From an uncultured Clostridium sp. (lineage in GTDB: Bacteria > Bacillota > Clostridia > TANB77 > CAG-508), in the NCBI GenBank assembly GCA_900553125.1, contig USCB01000018.1:1-31949 (forward strand): 31,949 nucleotides of DNA. The letters are read 5' to 3'. Within the stretch, counting starts at the first letter, position 1, and each line of letters begins with the position of its first letter. The notes under the pieces were generated by a model that was given only the letters and a program-made list of their open reading frames with translations, was not told where the DNA came from and did not search any database. The position numbers were made by a program, and so were the translations under genes. Shown in pieces: positions 16,058-24,323 of the stretch.

Positions 16058-16116
16058 ATATTCACCTCCAATTTATCAAATTACGAAAGATAAAATTTTG
16101 AAAAAATGTTGATTTT

Positions 16117-16197
16117 TCAATGGTTTTGGCTAGTGTTTAGATAATTCGTACTTTCCCAGTTGATACGGGCTTTAGCAAAACTTTCATTTTCATTCAT
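16117..16197 (-). CDS. 26-residue ORF at the island edge, perhaps a truncated gene
   Basis: MNENESFAKARINWESTNYL followed by NTSQNH. AAGGAG and AAAGGTG stand before the ATG, so it could be translated. The peptide looks like the start of a longer helical protein cut off by the insertion; no family is recognised. It lies upstream of the KilA-N gene, in an otherwise non-coding 190-base stretch. Confidence 0.35.
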   Translation of the reverse strand: MNENESFAKARINWESTNYLNTSQNH

Positions 16198-16248
16198 TGT
16201 CTACACCTTTCTCCTTCTATTTATATCTTCAATCTCCTTCAGTAATCT

Positions 16249-17025
16249 TTATATATATTTACTATAATCCTCTGCCATATTACTTGCTATAATTGAAGTT
16301 GGATTACTATATTGAATTTTTTCTCCATCAATTGTTGTTATTTTTCCCCCAGCTTCTTGAATTATTAAACTAGCAGCTGCATAATCCCAAGGCATTAATT
16401 TTAATTCAAAATATACTTCTGCTTTTCCGCTAGCTATACAACATAATTCTATAACTGCACTACCAAATCTTCTATAATCACTTGCAATTAAAGCTAATTT
16501 ATTTTGAATATCCAGTGATTTTTTTCTCAATTCATTATAGTATGGTGCACATCCAGATAATAAAATTCCATCCTTTAGTTTTTTATCAGATACTTGTATT
16601 CTCTTATCATTTAAAAATGCTCCACACCCTTTGATAGCAGTATACATTTCTTTCACATAAGGATTATAGCACACGCCAATAATCGGCTGATTATTTTTAA
16701 GTAAAGCTATAGAAATAGCGCTCATTTTTAATTCTCTTGAAAAATTTGTCGTTCCATCTATTGGGTCTACAATAAAAACATATTTATCTTTTATATAATC
16801 ATTTACATTTTCATCATTTTCTTCTCCAATAAATATTGATTCTGGTAACAAATTACTTAATTTATTTCTTAATGTATTTTGAACTAATTTATCATACTTT
16901 GTTACTATATTATTATTTCCTTCTTTTAACTCTATATCTAGAGAACTTCTATCCGCTTCAACAATTATTTTTCCACATTCACTAACAATTTTTTTAATTT
17001 CTTCCAATAATTCATTATTATTCAA
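16249..17025 (-). CDS. inositol monophosphatase family phosphatase
   Basis: 258 residues with the full metal-dependent phosphatase signature: GEE (67-69), DPIDGTTNF (87-95) and MPWDYAAASLIIQEAGG (about 209-225). The fold is that of SuhB and inositol-1-phosphatase; the substrate can also be other sugar phosphates, nucleotide 3'-phosphates or FBP, so the reaction remains open. AGGAGG lies near the start. It is probably native chromosome flanking the island. The gene downstream before insertion of the island would have been rbgA. Confidence 0.92.
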   Translation of the reverse strand: MNNNELLEEIKKIVSECGKIIVEADRSSLDIELKEGNNNIVTKYDKLVQNTLRNKLSNLLPESIFIGEENDENVNDYIKDKYVFIVDPIDGTTNFSRELKMSAISIALLKNNQPIIGVCYNPYVKEMYTAIKGCGAFLNDKRIQVSDKKLKDGILLSGCAPYYNELRKKSLDIQNKLALIASDYRRFGSAVIELCCIASGKAEVYFELKLMPWDYAAASLIIQEAGGKITTIDGEKIQYSNPTSIIASNMAEDYSKYI

Positions 17026-17146
17026 TATAAACTTCCTCCTTTTCTAAATTTCTTTTCATTGTAATTTTATTTGAGATATAATTTCTTCTTTTGATTTTAT
17101 GTTATCATAATTGCCTATTAATAAAAAAATGTTCTATAAGACACTG

Positions 17147-17548
17147 CTATATATAATTAATCAATTCTTTCAAATTCTTAGATAACGAAATAACTTCAGG
17201 TAATACTTTTATTAATTCATTATCTACAACAACATAATTTTCTATTTTAACACCTGATAAATCCATCATTTTCTGTAATTCATCCTGTATATAATGTAAT
17301 TGAATACAATGCGGAGATTTATCTACAGATGCAAAAATAATCCTAGAAATTTTCTTTGTTCTTAACATTCCGCCAATCTTCGTTATTGCCATATTTATAT
17401 GTGTTTCTTCTAAACATATTTCATATATATTTTTAGATATTTTTTCTAAAGTTTTAAAACCTTCCGGTTGTATACTTTTCAAACAACTACCACAAACAAT
17501 AATAGTATCTTCTACATCATATATATTACTTTTCATTAAATCTTTCAT
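17147..17548 (-). CDS. small Cys/His-rich protein of unknown function
   Basis: 133 residues, soluble. Possible metal ligands are conspicuous: C19-G-S-C22, C45, H50, and H80-C81 with H85 in KSPHCIQLHY. A strand-rich core (IIVCGSC, MAITKIGGML, KISRIIFASVD, ENYVVVDNELI) suggests a small alpha/beta fold. It could bind zinc or an iron-sulfur cluster; I do not recognise the family. A good promoter was not found. It lies between the phosphatase and the DUF6273-like gene. Confidence 0.7.
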   Translation of the reverse strand: MKDLMKSNIYDVEDTIIVCGSCLKSIQPEGFKTLEKISKNIYEICLEETHINMAITKIGGMLRTKKISRIIFASVDKSPHCIQLHYIQDELQKMMDLSGVKIENYVVVDNELIKVLPEVISLSKNLKELINYI

Positions 17549-17613
17549 ATTCTTTTTTATTCCTTTCTATCATTTTTCATCAAATTTATATTACAAACTC
17601 AGATACTATTTCT

Positions 17614-18399
17614 TTAATAATCCACAATATATCCAGTTCCTATCTCGTCATTTATATATATTTTTTTAATTTTTGTATGGTTCGGAAGTGTAAATGCCGG
17701 TCTTATTCCACATTTGGCATTATCTCCTATGGATGCGTCTTCATTTCCATTAGCTCCTATTGAAATATGTGTTCCCTGTGCTTGATTAACAGATCTTGTC
17801 CACCAAGATAATTCTATATTATAATCATTCGAAGCTACACATCCATTATCCTTAAAATACTTTATTGAACCATAGCTGCTTTCATCACCCGGATCTTGAA
17901 ATCCTAGCTCTTGCAGTGATAATAAAAAAAACTTTCTATCTAATATATAATTATTAATATCTGGTATATTTATATTCGTAATATTTACAAGCTCTAAAAA
18001 TTCCTCATCAAAATTATTTGGAAATTCTTTCTGTAGAAAAATATCAGCAGATGTTTCTTCATATTTACAATAATTTTCCATTTCTTTTGTGCCATTATAT
18101 ATCTTTGTTTTATAAATTGAACCATTATAATCTTTAATATAATCTGAATTACCTATAATTTTCTCTCTTATAAGTAATGTGTTTTTGGTTTTATTATAGT
18201 TATTTGTTAATACGAGATATTTTATATATGTATTATTTTCTTTTATATATATGTAGTTATTTTTTTTATTAACATTATAAGCTATACTTCCTATTGTGTT
18301 CGGCATAATATTTTCTTTACTTAAAATTATAAATATTAATAATATCAGCATTATTATACTTAATAGAATTTTTTTCTTCATATTTCTTCTTTTCTCCAT
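17614..18399 (-). CDS. membrane-anchored DUF6273-like protein
   Basis: 261 residues. An N-terminal hydrophobic helix (KKKILLSIIMLILLIFIIL, about 8-26) anchors an outside domain. The C-terminal half has the DUF6273 hallmarks: ILDRKFFLLSLQELGF, ELSWWTRSV and the end motif CGIRPAFTLPN. These domains are abundant on the surface of gut Clostridia and resemble lectin-type or SUMF1-like folds; their ligands are unknown. The ATG at 18381 (MKKKILL) is a likelier start than 18399. It lies 13 bases after the HD gene and is probably co-transcribed with it. Confidence 0.7.
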   Translation of the reverse strand: MEKRRNMKKKILLSIIMLILLIFIILSKENIMPNTIGSIAYNVNKKNNYIYIKENNTYIKYLVLTNNYNKTKNTLLIREKIIGNSDYIKDYNGSIYKTKIYNGTKEMENYCKYEETSADIFLQKEFPNNFDEEFLELVNITNINIPDINNYILDRKFFLLSLQELGFQDPGDESSYGSIKYFKDNGCVASNDYNIELSWWTRSVNQAQGTHISIGANGNEDASIGDNAKCGIRPAFTLPNHTKIKKIYINDEIGTGYIVDY

Positions 18400-18412
18400 T
18401 ATTATTTAATCT

Positions 18413-19192
18413 TTAAATCTCATCTATAATATATTTTTCTATTTCTTCTAATAGCTCTCTTGTTTGTTCATGAACTTTTTGTGATTTAAAGTTTTCATAA
18501 ACCAATTCGGTAAATCTATTAAGATATTGCTTTTCTTTCAAATACTTCAAAGAAAAATCGAAATTTAAATCATATGTATATGCAAATGGAACTGCAATTT
18601 GGTCTGCACTGGTTTTTATATCTTTGTAGATAACTCTGTGTAATTGCTTAAATTCTTTCATAATTTTATGACTTATTTCTTTACAATCAAAATCATTATA
18701 CCAGAAAGCACTTTCAAAATCATAGTTACATAAAACATAATATATATCTAATTTATCTGCATCTCTTATAATTTTGCAAAATAGATTTTCCTCTTCTGTT
18801 AATCCTTCTTCTATCTTATCTCTATTATGATTTATAACAGCTATTTTAATGATTTTCTTGTATTTTTCTTCTATTTCAAATTCATCTATTAAATTATCTT
18901 CAAACAGAATTTTAACACCTAATTCTGCGTGATTTGTAGAATCTTTATCACTAAATGTATCATACATCTCTACTTGTTTAAATCTACCAATATCATGGAA
19001 TATCCCTATTGCTTCTGCTAGAGCTGTTTGCTCTTTATTTAAATCTAAATATTGGGCAATTTGTGTACTTATTTTAGCTACTCTTTTTATGTGTTCTATT
19101 TTTAGTTTTATTCTTCCTTGTTCTACATTAAAATTTGAAACATATTCATCGAATTTTTTATTTACCTTTTCTATATTTATCATTTTTCTCAT
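18413..19192 (-). CDS. HD domain phosphohydrolase
   Basis: 259 residues. The metal ligands of the HD superfamily are in order: IEHIKRVAKIS (His34), GIFHDIGRFKQ (His66-Asp67), TNHAELG, INHNRDKIE and RDADKLDIYY. The N-terminal half is thus the catalytic domain. The C-terminal part holds extra helices. Substrates of this subgroup are unknown; nucleotides are likely. Translation may be controlled: the AAGGAG ribosome site is buried in an 8-bp stem just ahead of the ATG (see 19195-19226). Confidence 0.85.
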   Translation of the reverse strand: MRKMINIEKVNKKFDEYVSNFNVEQGRIKLKIEHIKRVAKISTQIAQYLDLNKEQTALAEAIGIFHDIGRFKQVEMYDTFSDKDSTNHAELGVKILFEDNLIDEFEIEEKYKKIIKIAVINHNRDKIEEGLTEEENLFCKIIRDADKLDIYYVLCNYDFESAFWYNDFDCKEISHKIMKEFKQLHRVIYKDIKTSADQIAVPFAYTYDLNFDFSLKYLKEKQYLNRFTELVYENFKSQKVHEQTRELLEEIEKYIIDEI

Positions 19193-19194
19193 AG

Positions 19195-19226
19195 CTCCTT
19201 ATTACTTTTAAATAAGGAGAACTCCT
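19195..19226 (-). promoter_or_regulatory. hairpin that masks the ribosome binding site of the HD gene
   Basis: Reading the minus strand: AGGAG, then CTCCTTAT, nine bases, ATAAGGAG, CT, ATG. CTCCTTAT can pair perfectly with ATAAGGAG and so cover the Shine-Dalgarno site. The first AGGAG can instead pair with CTCCT and free it. Two exclusive folds are thus possible, as in a simple translational switch. No ligand pocket is visible. Confidence 0.5.
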
Positions 19227-19248
19227 AAATACCAGATTTCTCCCTTTT

Positions 19249-19731
19249 CTAGTAGTTTCTATATTGATTTTTATCTGCTCTATCATCATATTTTCTATCA
19301 TACTGTTCATTTTTGAAAAACCAATCTGTTTTTATATCTTTAGGGTCTTTTTTTCTCATTTTACTTATTAATAAATCAAAAAATGCACAAAATGCTATAA
19401 CAACACCAATTGCAGAAACAAATGCATTTTGCATAACATTTATATTCATTGCACTATTTTGTATAATAGATGGAACAACATTAGTTAATATGTATCCTCC
19501 AAAATAAAGACCGTATGTGCCTAAGTATAATATTCCTCCTAACCAATTTCTTCTTAAGAATAATATTATACATAATATAGTTGCAAATAATAATATTATT
19601 TCAACTGTATAATTAAATGCTATAAATCCTCCAAAACTTTTTCCATATTGAGCCTGAAAAGTAACTATAACTCTAAATACCCAAAACATTACCATAAACA
19701 TAGTAATCATCCATGATGAAAAACTTTTCAT
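19249..19731 (-). CDS. small four-helix membrane protein, unknown function
   Basis: About 160 residues with hydrophobic segments at roughly 8-25, 40-62, 66-90 and 105-125, then a charged tail ending in KNEQYDRKYDDRADKNQ. The ORF could start at a TTG at 19740, but this lies only 2 bases from GGAAGG; the ATG at 19731 has a better distance and is chosen. I do not recognise the family. It stands alone between the terminator at 19757-19795 and the HD gene. Confidence 0.7.
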   Translation of the reverse strand: MKSFSSWMITMFMVMFWVFRVIVTFQAQYGKSFGGFIAFNYTVEIILLFATILCIILFLRRNWLGGILYLGTYGLYFGGYILTNVVPSIIQNSAMNINVMQNAFVSAIGVVIAFCAFFDLLISKMRKKDPKDIKTDWFFKNEQYDRKYDDRADKNQYRNY

Positions 19732-19756
19732 TTTTATCAACTTCCTTCCTTTTTAT

Positions 19757-19795
19757 AAAAAAACTTAGACGATTTCATCACCGCCTAAGCTTTTT
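19757..19795 (-). terminator. intrinsic terminator of the IreB-RuvX-DUF1292 operon
   Basis: CTTAGGCG and CGTCTAAG form an 8-bp stem (one G-T pair) flanked by A and T runs on the minus strand, ending in TTTTTTT. It stands right after the DUF1292 gene. Confidence 0.85.
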
Positions 19796-19797
19796 TA

Positions 19798-20112
19798 TTA
19801 CTCATCACTATCAACGAAATCAAATTCATCTTTAAATTTATCTTTAAAAATGTTAAATACTTTCATTAATGTTTCTTCACTTTCAACACTAACATATGAT
19901 TCTTGTTCGCTATCTTCGTCTGAATCTTCAACTTTTAATATAACTACTTCTCCGTCGTCTTCTTCTCCTTCTTCCAATACAGGAAGTAGAACAACATATT
20001 GTTCATCTTCAAATTCTACTAAATCTAAAAATTCAAATTTAACCTCATTTCCATCTTCGTCATTTAGAGTTATGATATTATCTAATTCTTCTCCTTCAAA
20101 ATTTTCTTCCAT
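19798..20112 (-). CDS. DUF1292 family protein (YrzB-like)
   Basis: A very acidic protein of 104 residues counted from MEENFEGEE. It has the DUF1292 core: IITLNDEDGNEVKFEFLDLV followed by EQYVVLLPV, then an acidic loop and VEDSDEDSEQESYVSVE. The longer frame to 20127 begins at a TTG and contains the Shine-Dalgarno AAAGGAG, so the ATG at 20112 is preferred. Function is unknown. The order IreB, RuvX, DUF1292 is conserved in Firmicutes, which confirms the call. It is the last gene before a strong terminator. Confidence 0.9.
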   Translation of the reverse strand: MEENFEGEELDNIITLNDEDGNEVKFEFLDLVEFEDEQYVVLLPVLEEGEEDDGEVVILKVEDSDEDSEQESYVSVESEETLMKVFNIFKDKFKDEFDFVDSDE

Positions 20113-20159
20113 AATTTCTCCTTTCAATATCTTTATTTAAATTTTAATAACATTTTTAA

Positions 20160-20582
20160 TTATGAATTTTTTTGCTTTTCAACATATGTTTCTAAAATAT
20201 ATACCGCAGATATAGTATCTACTATATTTCTTTTTTTATGCTTATTGATATTTAAAAAATTCATAGTTTTATGTGCTGCAACAGTTGTAAGCCTTTCATC
20301 AATATAATCGATTTTGAGCTTATTATATTTACAACGTAATTTATGAATAAACTTTTCTGTTAATTCTGCTCTTTGAGATTTTGTCCCATTCATATTGTAT
20401 GGCATTCCAACAACTATAGTATCTATTTTATAAATTTCAAGTAATTCATCTATTTTTTTCATTATAGTTCTGTCACTACCATTAGAATTTAATGTTTCTA
20501 ATCCCTGTGCAGTAATTCCTAGTTCATCTGTAATTGCAAAACCTGTTCTGCTATCACCATAATCTATACTTAAAATCCTCAT
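20160..20582 (-). CDS. ruvX: RuvX/YqgF Holliday-junction resolvase-like nuclease
   Basis: 140 residues with the RNase H-like fold of YqgF: MRILSIDYGDSRTGFAITDE (first acidic residue), VVGMPYNMNGTKSQRAE, IDYIDERLTTVAAHKTM and the last acidic VDTISAVYILETYV. In Bacillus and E. coli the family is linked to 16S rRNA maturation or to Holliday-junction processing. Its ATG overlaps the ireB stop by one base (TAATG), so the two are translationally coupled. Confidence 0.95.
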   Translation of the reverse strand: MRILSIDYGDSRTGFAITDELGITAQGLETLNSNGSDRTIMKKIDELLEIYKIDTIVVGMPYNMNGTKSQRAELTEKFIHKLRCKYNKLKIDYIDERLTTVAAHKTMNFLNINKHKKRNIVDTISAVYILETYVEKQKNS

Positions 20583-20836
20583 TATTCATCAATTCCTATA
20601 TAACTTTTAACTAATTTTTCTAAAAGTTCATCTCTTTCTATGCATCTTATTTTGTTTCTTGCATCATTGTGACTTGTTATATATGTTGGATCTCCTGATA
20701 GTATGTATCCTACCATTTGATTTATTGGATTGTATCCTTTTTCAACTAATGCTTGATATACATCTTTTAGTATTTGTCTTGTATCAATGTCTTCTTTTTT
20801 CTCAACTTTAAAAAACATCGTTTTATCAAATTCCAT
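20582..20836 (-). CDS. ireB: IreB family regulatory phosphoprotein (UPF0297)
   Basis: 84 residues, the family size. Almost every part is recognisable: MFFKVEKKEDIDTRQILKDV, then GYNPINQMVGYILSGDPTYI and SHNDARNKIRCIERDEL. In Enterococcus IreB is phosphorylated by the PASTA kinase IreK and controls cell wall stress and cephalosporin tolerance. The N-terminal threonine region is short here (MEFDKTM), with one Thr that may be the phosphosite. AGGAGG precedes the ATG, 11 bases after the GAF/GGDEF gene. Confidence 0.96.
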   Translation of the reverse strand: MEFDKTMFFKVEKKEDIDTRQILKDVYQALVEKGYNPINQMVGYILSGDPTYITSHNDARNKIRCIERDELLEKLVKSYIGIDE

Positions 20837-20847
20837 AACTTCCTCCT

Positions 20848-21987
20848 TTATATATTATTAATTTGGCTTTCTTCTTTAGATGCTTCATCTAAATGTTTTT
20901 CCATTTTCTTTAAAACTTCTTCAATACCTGTTCCTTTATAATATTTTGCAACAGCAAAATTTAAAGATGGACTTACAACCATTTCCTCACGTTTTTTCTT
21001 TTTACGCTTTTTAGGTTTATTTTCTGCGTCTAAATCCTCTGATTGGAAATTATTATCACTTAATGATATTTTTAAGTCTTCTGTAGATTTTTTTATTTCA
21101 TTTATAAAGTCTGATAAACTATCTGCCTCAACTCCTGAAAATACTATAACAAATTTTGGACCAAAATATCTTACAAATATATATTTTTCTGCTATATTAA
21201 CTTGTACATTTTTGCTTACCTCAGTAATAACTTTGTTTCCTAATTCTCTTGATACCTTATTTATGTCCTCAATATTTGAAATTATAAACATGCAAATTGC
21301 TGATGTTGTATATTTATCAATTATTTTCTTTCCTTCACCATATAAATATTCTGCTGAATTTAGTCCTGTAAACAAATCTTTTCTCACAATATTTTCTAAT
21401 GTCTTCTGATAATCCACAGTTTTTAATATAGAGATAATATTTTCCTTTACAGTTTCAAATACAGTTGTATCTATATTATCAAAATCATGTGGCACTCCAC
21501 TTTCTATTATCCAATATCCAATATATACATTATCTATATATAATGGGAAAAATATTGCAGATTTTGCTCTTTCAAATTCTTTTTCCTGGTATGGAAGTTT
21601 TTCTCCTTCATTATTTATTGTTATATATTTAGGACTAGATGATGTTATACTATCTTTAAATATATCGACTTCGTGTAATCTACTAAGTGTATCCCAATGG
21701 TTAGTATTTACATTAGATGCTTTAACTACATAATCTGTTCCATCATATACTACTATTGTAGAATATTTTATTTGATATTTTTCTATTATAATATCATTTA
21801 TAGCTTGTATCTTTTTATCAACACTCAAATCACTTCCTGTTACACTCATAAAATCTTGTAATATATTTAAGTTAGTAAATCTTTTACTTTGTGTTTGAAA
21901 CGACTGAATTCTCTTATATAAAGATAAATTATAAATTCCCAATGCAAGTACTGTAAAAACCAATACTATAACCACTATTACTAACAA
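20848..21987 (-). CDS. membrane-anchored GAF plus degenerate GGDEF protein
   Basis: 379 residues from a TTG start with GGAGG 7 bases before it. One helix (1-20), a GAF-like sensor (about 40-190; SAIFFPLYIDNVYIGYWIIE is the typical end), then a GGDEF-type domain (about 195-375) opening with DLFTGLN. The active-site loop, which should read GGDEF, is RYFGPKF (273-279), and other catalytic positions are also lost, so c-di-GMP synthesis is not expected. The GGDEF domain is interrupted by a lysine-rich insert (KPKKRKKKKREE). It probably acts as a sensor or binding platform. It stands between the ATPase with AT-hooks and ireB in one operon. Confidence 0.75.
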   Translation of the reverse strand: MLVIVVIVLVFTVLALGIYNLSLYKRIQSFQTQSKRFTNLNILQDFMSVTGSDLSVDKKIQAINDIIIEKYQIKYSTIVVYDGTDYVVKASNVNTNHWDTLSRLHEVDIFKDSITSSSPKYITINNEGEKLPYQEKEFERAKSAIFFPLYIDNVYIGYWIIESGVPHDFDNIDTTVFETVKENIISILKTVDYQKTLENIVRKDLFTGLNSAEYLYGEGKKIIDKYTTSAICMFIISNIEDINKVSRELGNKVITEVSKNVQVNIAEKYIFVRYFGPKFVIVFSGVEADSLSDFINEIKKSTEDLKISLSDNNFQSEDLDAENKPKKRKKKKREEMVVSPSLNFAVAKYYKGTGIEEVLKKMEKHLDEASKEESQINNI

Positions 21988-22013
21988 GATTGTCCCTCCA
22001 CTTTCAATTTATA

Positions 22014-24317
22014 TTAATATTTGTTTCTCATATTATTCAATGTATTATTCATATCAGACGAGAATGAATTTGAATATTGATATCCCTGTCTTGAACCCCT
22101 CTTTCCCTTTTTGTTTTCATTACCATTATTTGGCAACAATGGATATATGACATCTGCTAATGATGCTAGCTTTGCCTTTATTTCTTTTGGGTATCCATTT
22201 AGTTTTATTTCACATTCCACTAATCCTTCAAGATATTTTGCATATACATCTTCATCAAATGGTATTTGTACAGCAAGTTTTACTGTGTTTCTATCAAATA
22301 ATTCTGTCATAAATGACATTTCAGGGTCATTATAATTAGACATTCCTCCAATTATATTTTTTCCTGTTATTCCTCTTACTCTTAAAAGCTTATTTAGTAC
22401 TATTCTTATTTTGGTTTCATCTAATACATTTTTTGTTTTTAGCTCTTTCAAAAACTCTGTTAAAGGCTGTATTGAAAGTATATCCATTGATTGCACTAGA
22501 TATAGTTCTTGTGCTTTATCAAAATACTCTATTGGTGTATCAAAATCACAATCTATTAATATTAATGAATGTTTCTTTACTAATGTTTCCATTATTGGAT
22601 GAGAATTTTTCATCTTGTCATTTTGATTTGGTATATTCGTATATACTGTTAAATTATTTTTTACTTTTATGCCATTAGCATTTCCGGCAATAAGATTATC
22701 TAAAGAATCAACCGCTATTTTCCTTAAATCTTCATCATTCTTGGTATATATATAATAAGAACTTTTATTCTGGGTCACATCTAAAATTGCAGTATCTATT
22801 CCCCTATCTGCTAATATTTGTGCTACATTGTTTACAACAAAAGATGTTCCATTTTTACTTGTTCCAACAAATGCCGTGATTTTTTTGTCTCCTGCTAATA
22901 GTCCTTCAAATTCTTCATCATCAAATTTGTTATCATATATATTCATTTCATTAGTATTACCATAATTTTTGTTTGTTCTAGTAAAATTATCTATATCAGA
23001 ATTATTTACGGTTCTTCGATTATAGCTATTTTCTTCATTTATTTTTGAGCTATAGTTATAATCTTCATAATCATCTTCTTCGTCTTCTTCGTCAAATCCA
23101 GGTAATACTTCCACATCTTTATTGACAATATTATTACTCATCTCATCTTTTTTTACATCTTCGCTTTTTGTTGTTCCGTATGTCTCTTGATAGTCCTCAA
23201 CTCCTGGCAATACCGTTTCACTTTCATCCTCTTCATCAAACCCTGGTAAAGTTTCAACCTCTTCTTTAACTTCCTCTTTAGATTTCTTAGGTGGTCTTCC
23301 TCTTCTTTTTGGTTTTTCTTCTTCTTTTCCTTTTTCCTTATTTTTTGGAGGTCTTCCCCTTCTCTTTGGTTTTTCTTCTATTATGTCATCAATTTCTATA
23401 ATGTCATCATTATCGTCATATTCTTCATCATCTTCAATATCCTCCAAATCTATTTTTTTTCTTTGGTTTATATTCATATGCATATTGTCTTTCATTGATG
23501 TAGGAACAACTACAGGTTTTGAAATAATTGAATTTGCATCTTGATCCAATAATCTTTCTGTTGGACCTTTCTTGATTCTTTCCCCTTTTTTTCCTGAACC
23601 TGCTCTTTTTTCATTTTTGGGTACACTTCCACTAATTTTACAATATTCAGGTGAAACTCGTGTTAGTATATCTTTTACATTACTTGGTAATATTTTTATA
23701 ATGACTTTCATCTGCTCCTCAGAATATTGTTCAAGAATTCTTTTGAAACTTTCTGCATATTCTTCTTCATTATCGCCTAAACTTTTAAAATGCCTAAGAA
23801 TATTTCGCATTTCATCTTCATTTACATCACTATCATTTTCCTTAGAGTAGTTTACATTTTCAGAGTCTATTTTATAATATATTTTTGCCTCTTTTTTGGA
23901 ACGTGGTTTATTTATTAATTTACATACTTCTTCTGTACTTCTGTCTTTTCCTATTATGGCATTATATATGCTGATTCCAAATAATCTTACTAATATATCT
24001 TCAGATTTTGTTCTTCTTTCTGAACATATTAGTATTATTGGTATATCACTTCCATCAGCTGCTACTGCCTCATCACTTATATTATCTAGTCTATCAAATA
24101 TAAATTTGTCTTTTTGTTCTAAGCTTGAACTTGTGAATTCCTCTAAATCCTCACTTATAACCACTCTATCGTAATTTTTATTTCTTTGTAATTCTTTTAA
24201 AATCGCATTGAAATAATATACATTTTTATACGATATTATTTCCTTGTATTGTTTTTGATATTTCTTAACAATAGATGTTGAAATATTTTCATCATTTACT
24301 GCAAATAAAACCTTCAT
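22014..24317 (-). CDS. CpaE/ParA-like ATPase with two AT-hook motifs
   Basis: 767 residues. The N-terminal 150 resemble the receiver-like domain of CpaE (MKVLFAVNDENISTSIV; IPIILICSERR). About 165-235 is helical. About 290-470 is a long acidic, disordered linker holding two AT-hooks, PKRRGRPPK at 317-325 and 336-344, and repeated LPGFDEEDE (357, 405). The C-terminal domain (about 475-730) is of SIMIBI/MinD type: TAFVGTSKNGTSFVVNNVAQ, LILIDCDFDTP, and IVLNKLLRVRGI. The Walker A loop is irregular, GTSKNGTS instead of KGGxGKT, as in CpaE where the second lysine is lost, so ATP use is uncertain. It may position a membrane machine and touch DNA. It lies 6 bases after the membrane protein gene. Confidence 0.7.
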   Translation of the reverse strand: MKVLFAVNDENISTSIVKKYQKQYKEIISYKNVYYFNAILKELQRNKNYDRVVISEDLEEFTSSSLEQKDKFIFDRLDNISDEAVAADGSDIPIILICSERRTKSEDILVRLFGISIYNAIIGKDRSTEEVCKLINKPRSKKEAKIYYKIDSENVNYSKENDSDVNEDEMRNILRHFKSLGDNEEEYAESFKRILEQYSEEQMKVIIKILPSNVKDILTRVSPEYCKISGSVPKNEKRAGSGKKGERIKKGPTERLLDQDANSIISKPVVVPTSMKDNMHMNINQRKKIDLEDIEDDEEYDDNDDIIEIDDIIEEKPKRRGRPPKNKEKGKEEEKPKRRGRPPKKSKEEVKEEVETLPGFDEEDESETVLPGVEDYQETYGTTKSEDVKKDEMSNNIVNKDVEVLPGFDEEDEEDDYEDYNYSSKINEENSYNRRTVNNSDIDNFTRTNKNYGNTNEMNIYDNKFDDEEFEGLLAGDKKITAFVGTSKNGTSFVVNNVAQILADRGIDTAILDVTQNKSSYYIYTKNDEDLRKIAVDSLDNLIAGNANGIKVKNNLTVYTNIPNQNDKMKNSHPIMETLVKKHSLILIDCDFDTPIEYFDKAQELYLVQSMDILSIQPLTEFLKELKTKNVLDETKIRIVLNKLLRVRGITGKNIIGGMSNYNDPEMSFMTELFDRNTVKLAVQIPFDEDVYAKYLEGLVECEIKLNGYPKEIKAKLASLADVIYPLLPNNGNENKKGKRGSRQGYQYSNSFSSDMNNTLNNMRNKY

Positions 24318-24323
24318 TTGTTA

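Larger units (their letters stand above)
11259..16240. mobile_element. putative recombinase-borne accessory island
   Basis: Between rbgA and the inositol-phosphatase gene lies a block with a serine recombinase at one end, four genes of conflict-system type, and a truncated reading frame at the other end. No conjugation or replication gene is present, so it would be a small integrative or mobilisable cargo unit. Imperfect repeats at both ends (CTTTCTCC A/T TCTAT at 11249-11262 and 16207-16220, each followed by CTCCTTCA) may be attachment sites, but they also contain Shine-Dalgarno sequences. Borders are therefore approximate. Confidence 0.5.

Noticed and set aside
17614..18399. Second DGR variable region in the DUF6273-like gene
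   Set aside because: Its C-terminal codons are ordinary AT-rich codons with no run of NNC/NNT and no composition change.
20848..21987. Active diguanylate cyclase
   Set aside because: The catalytic loop reads FGPKF rather than GGDEF, so synthesis of c-di-GMP is not expected.
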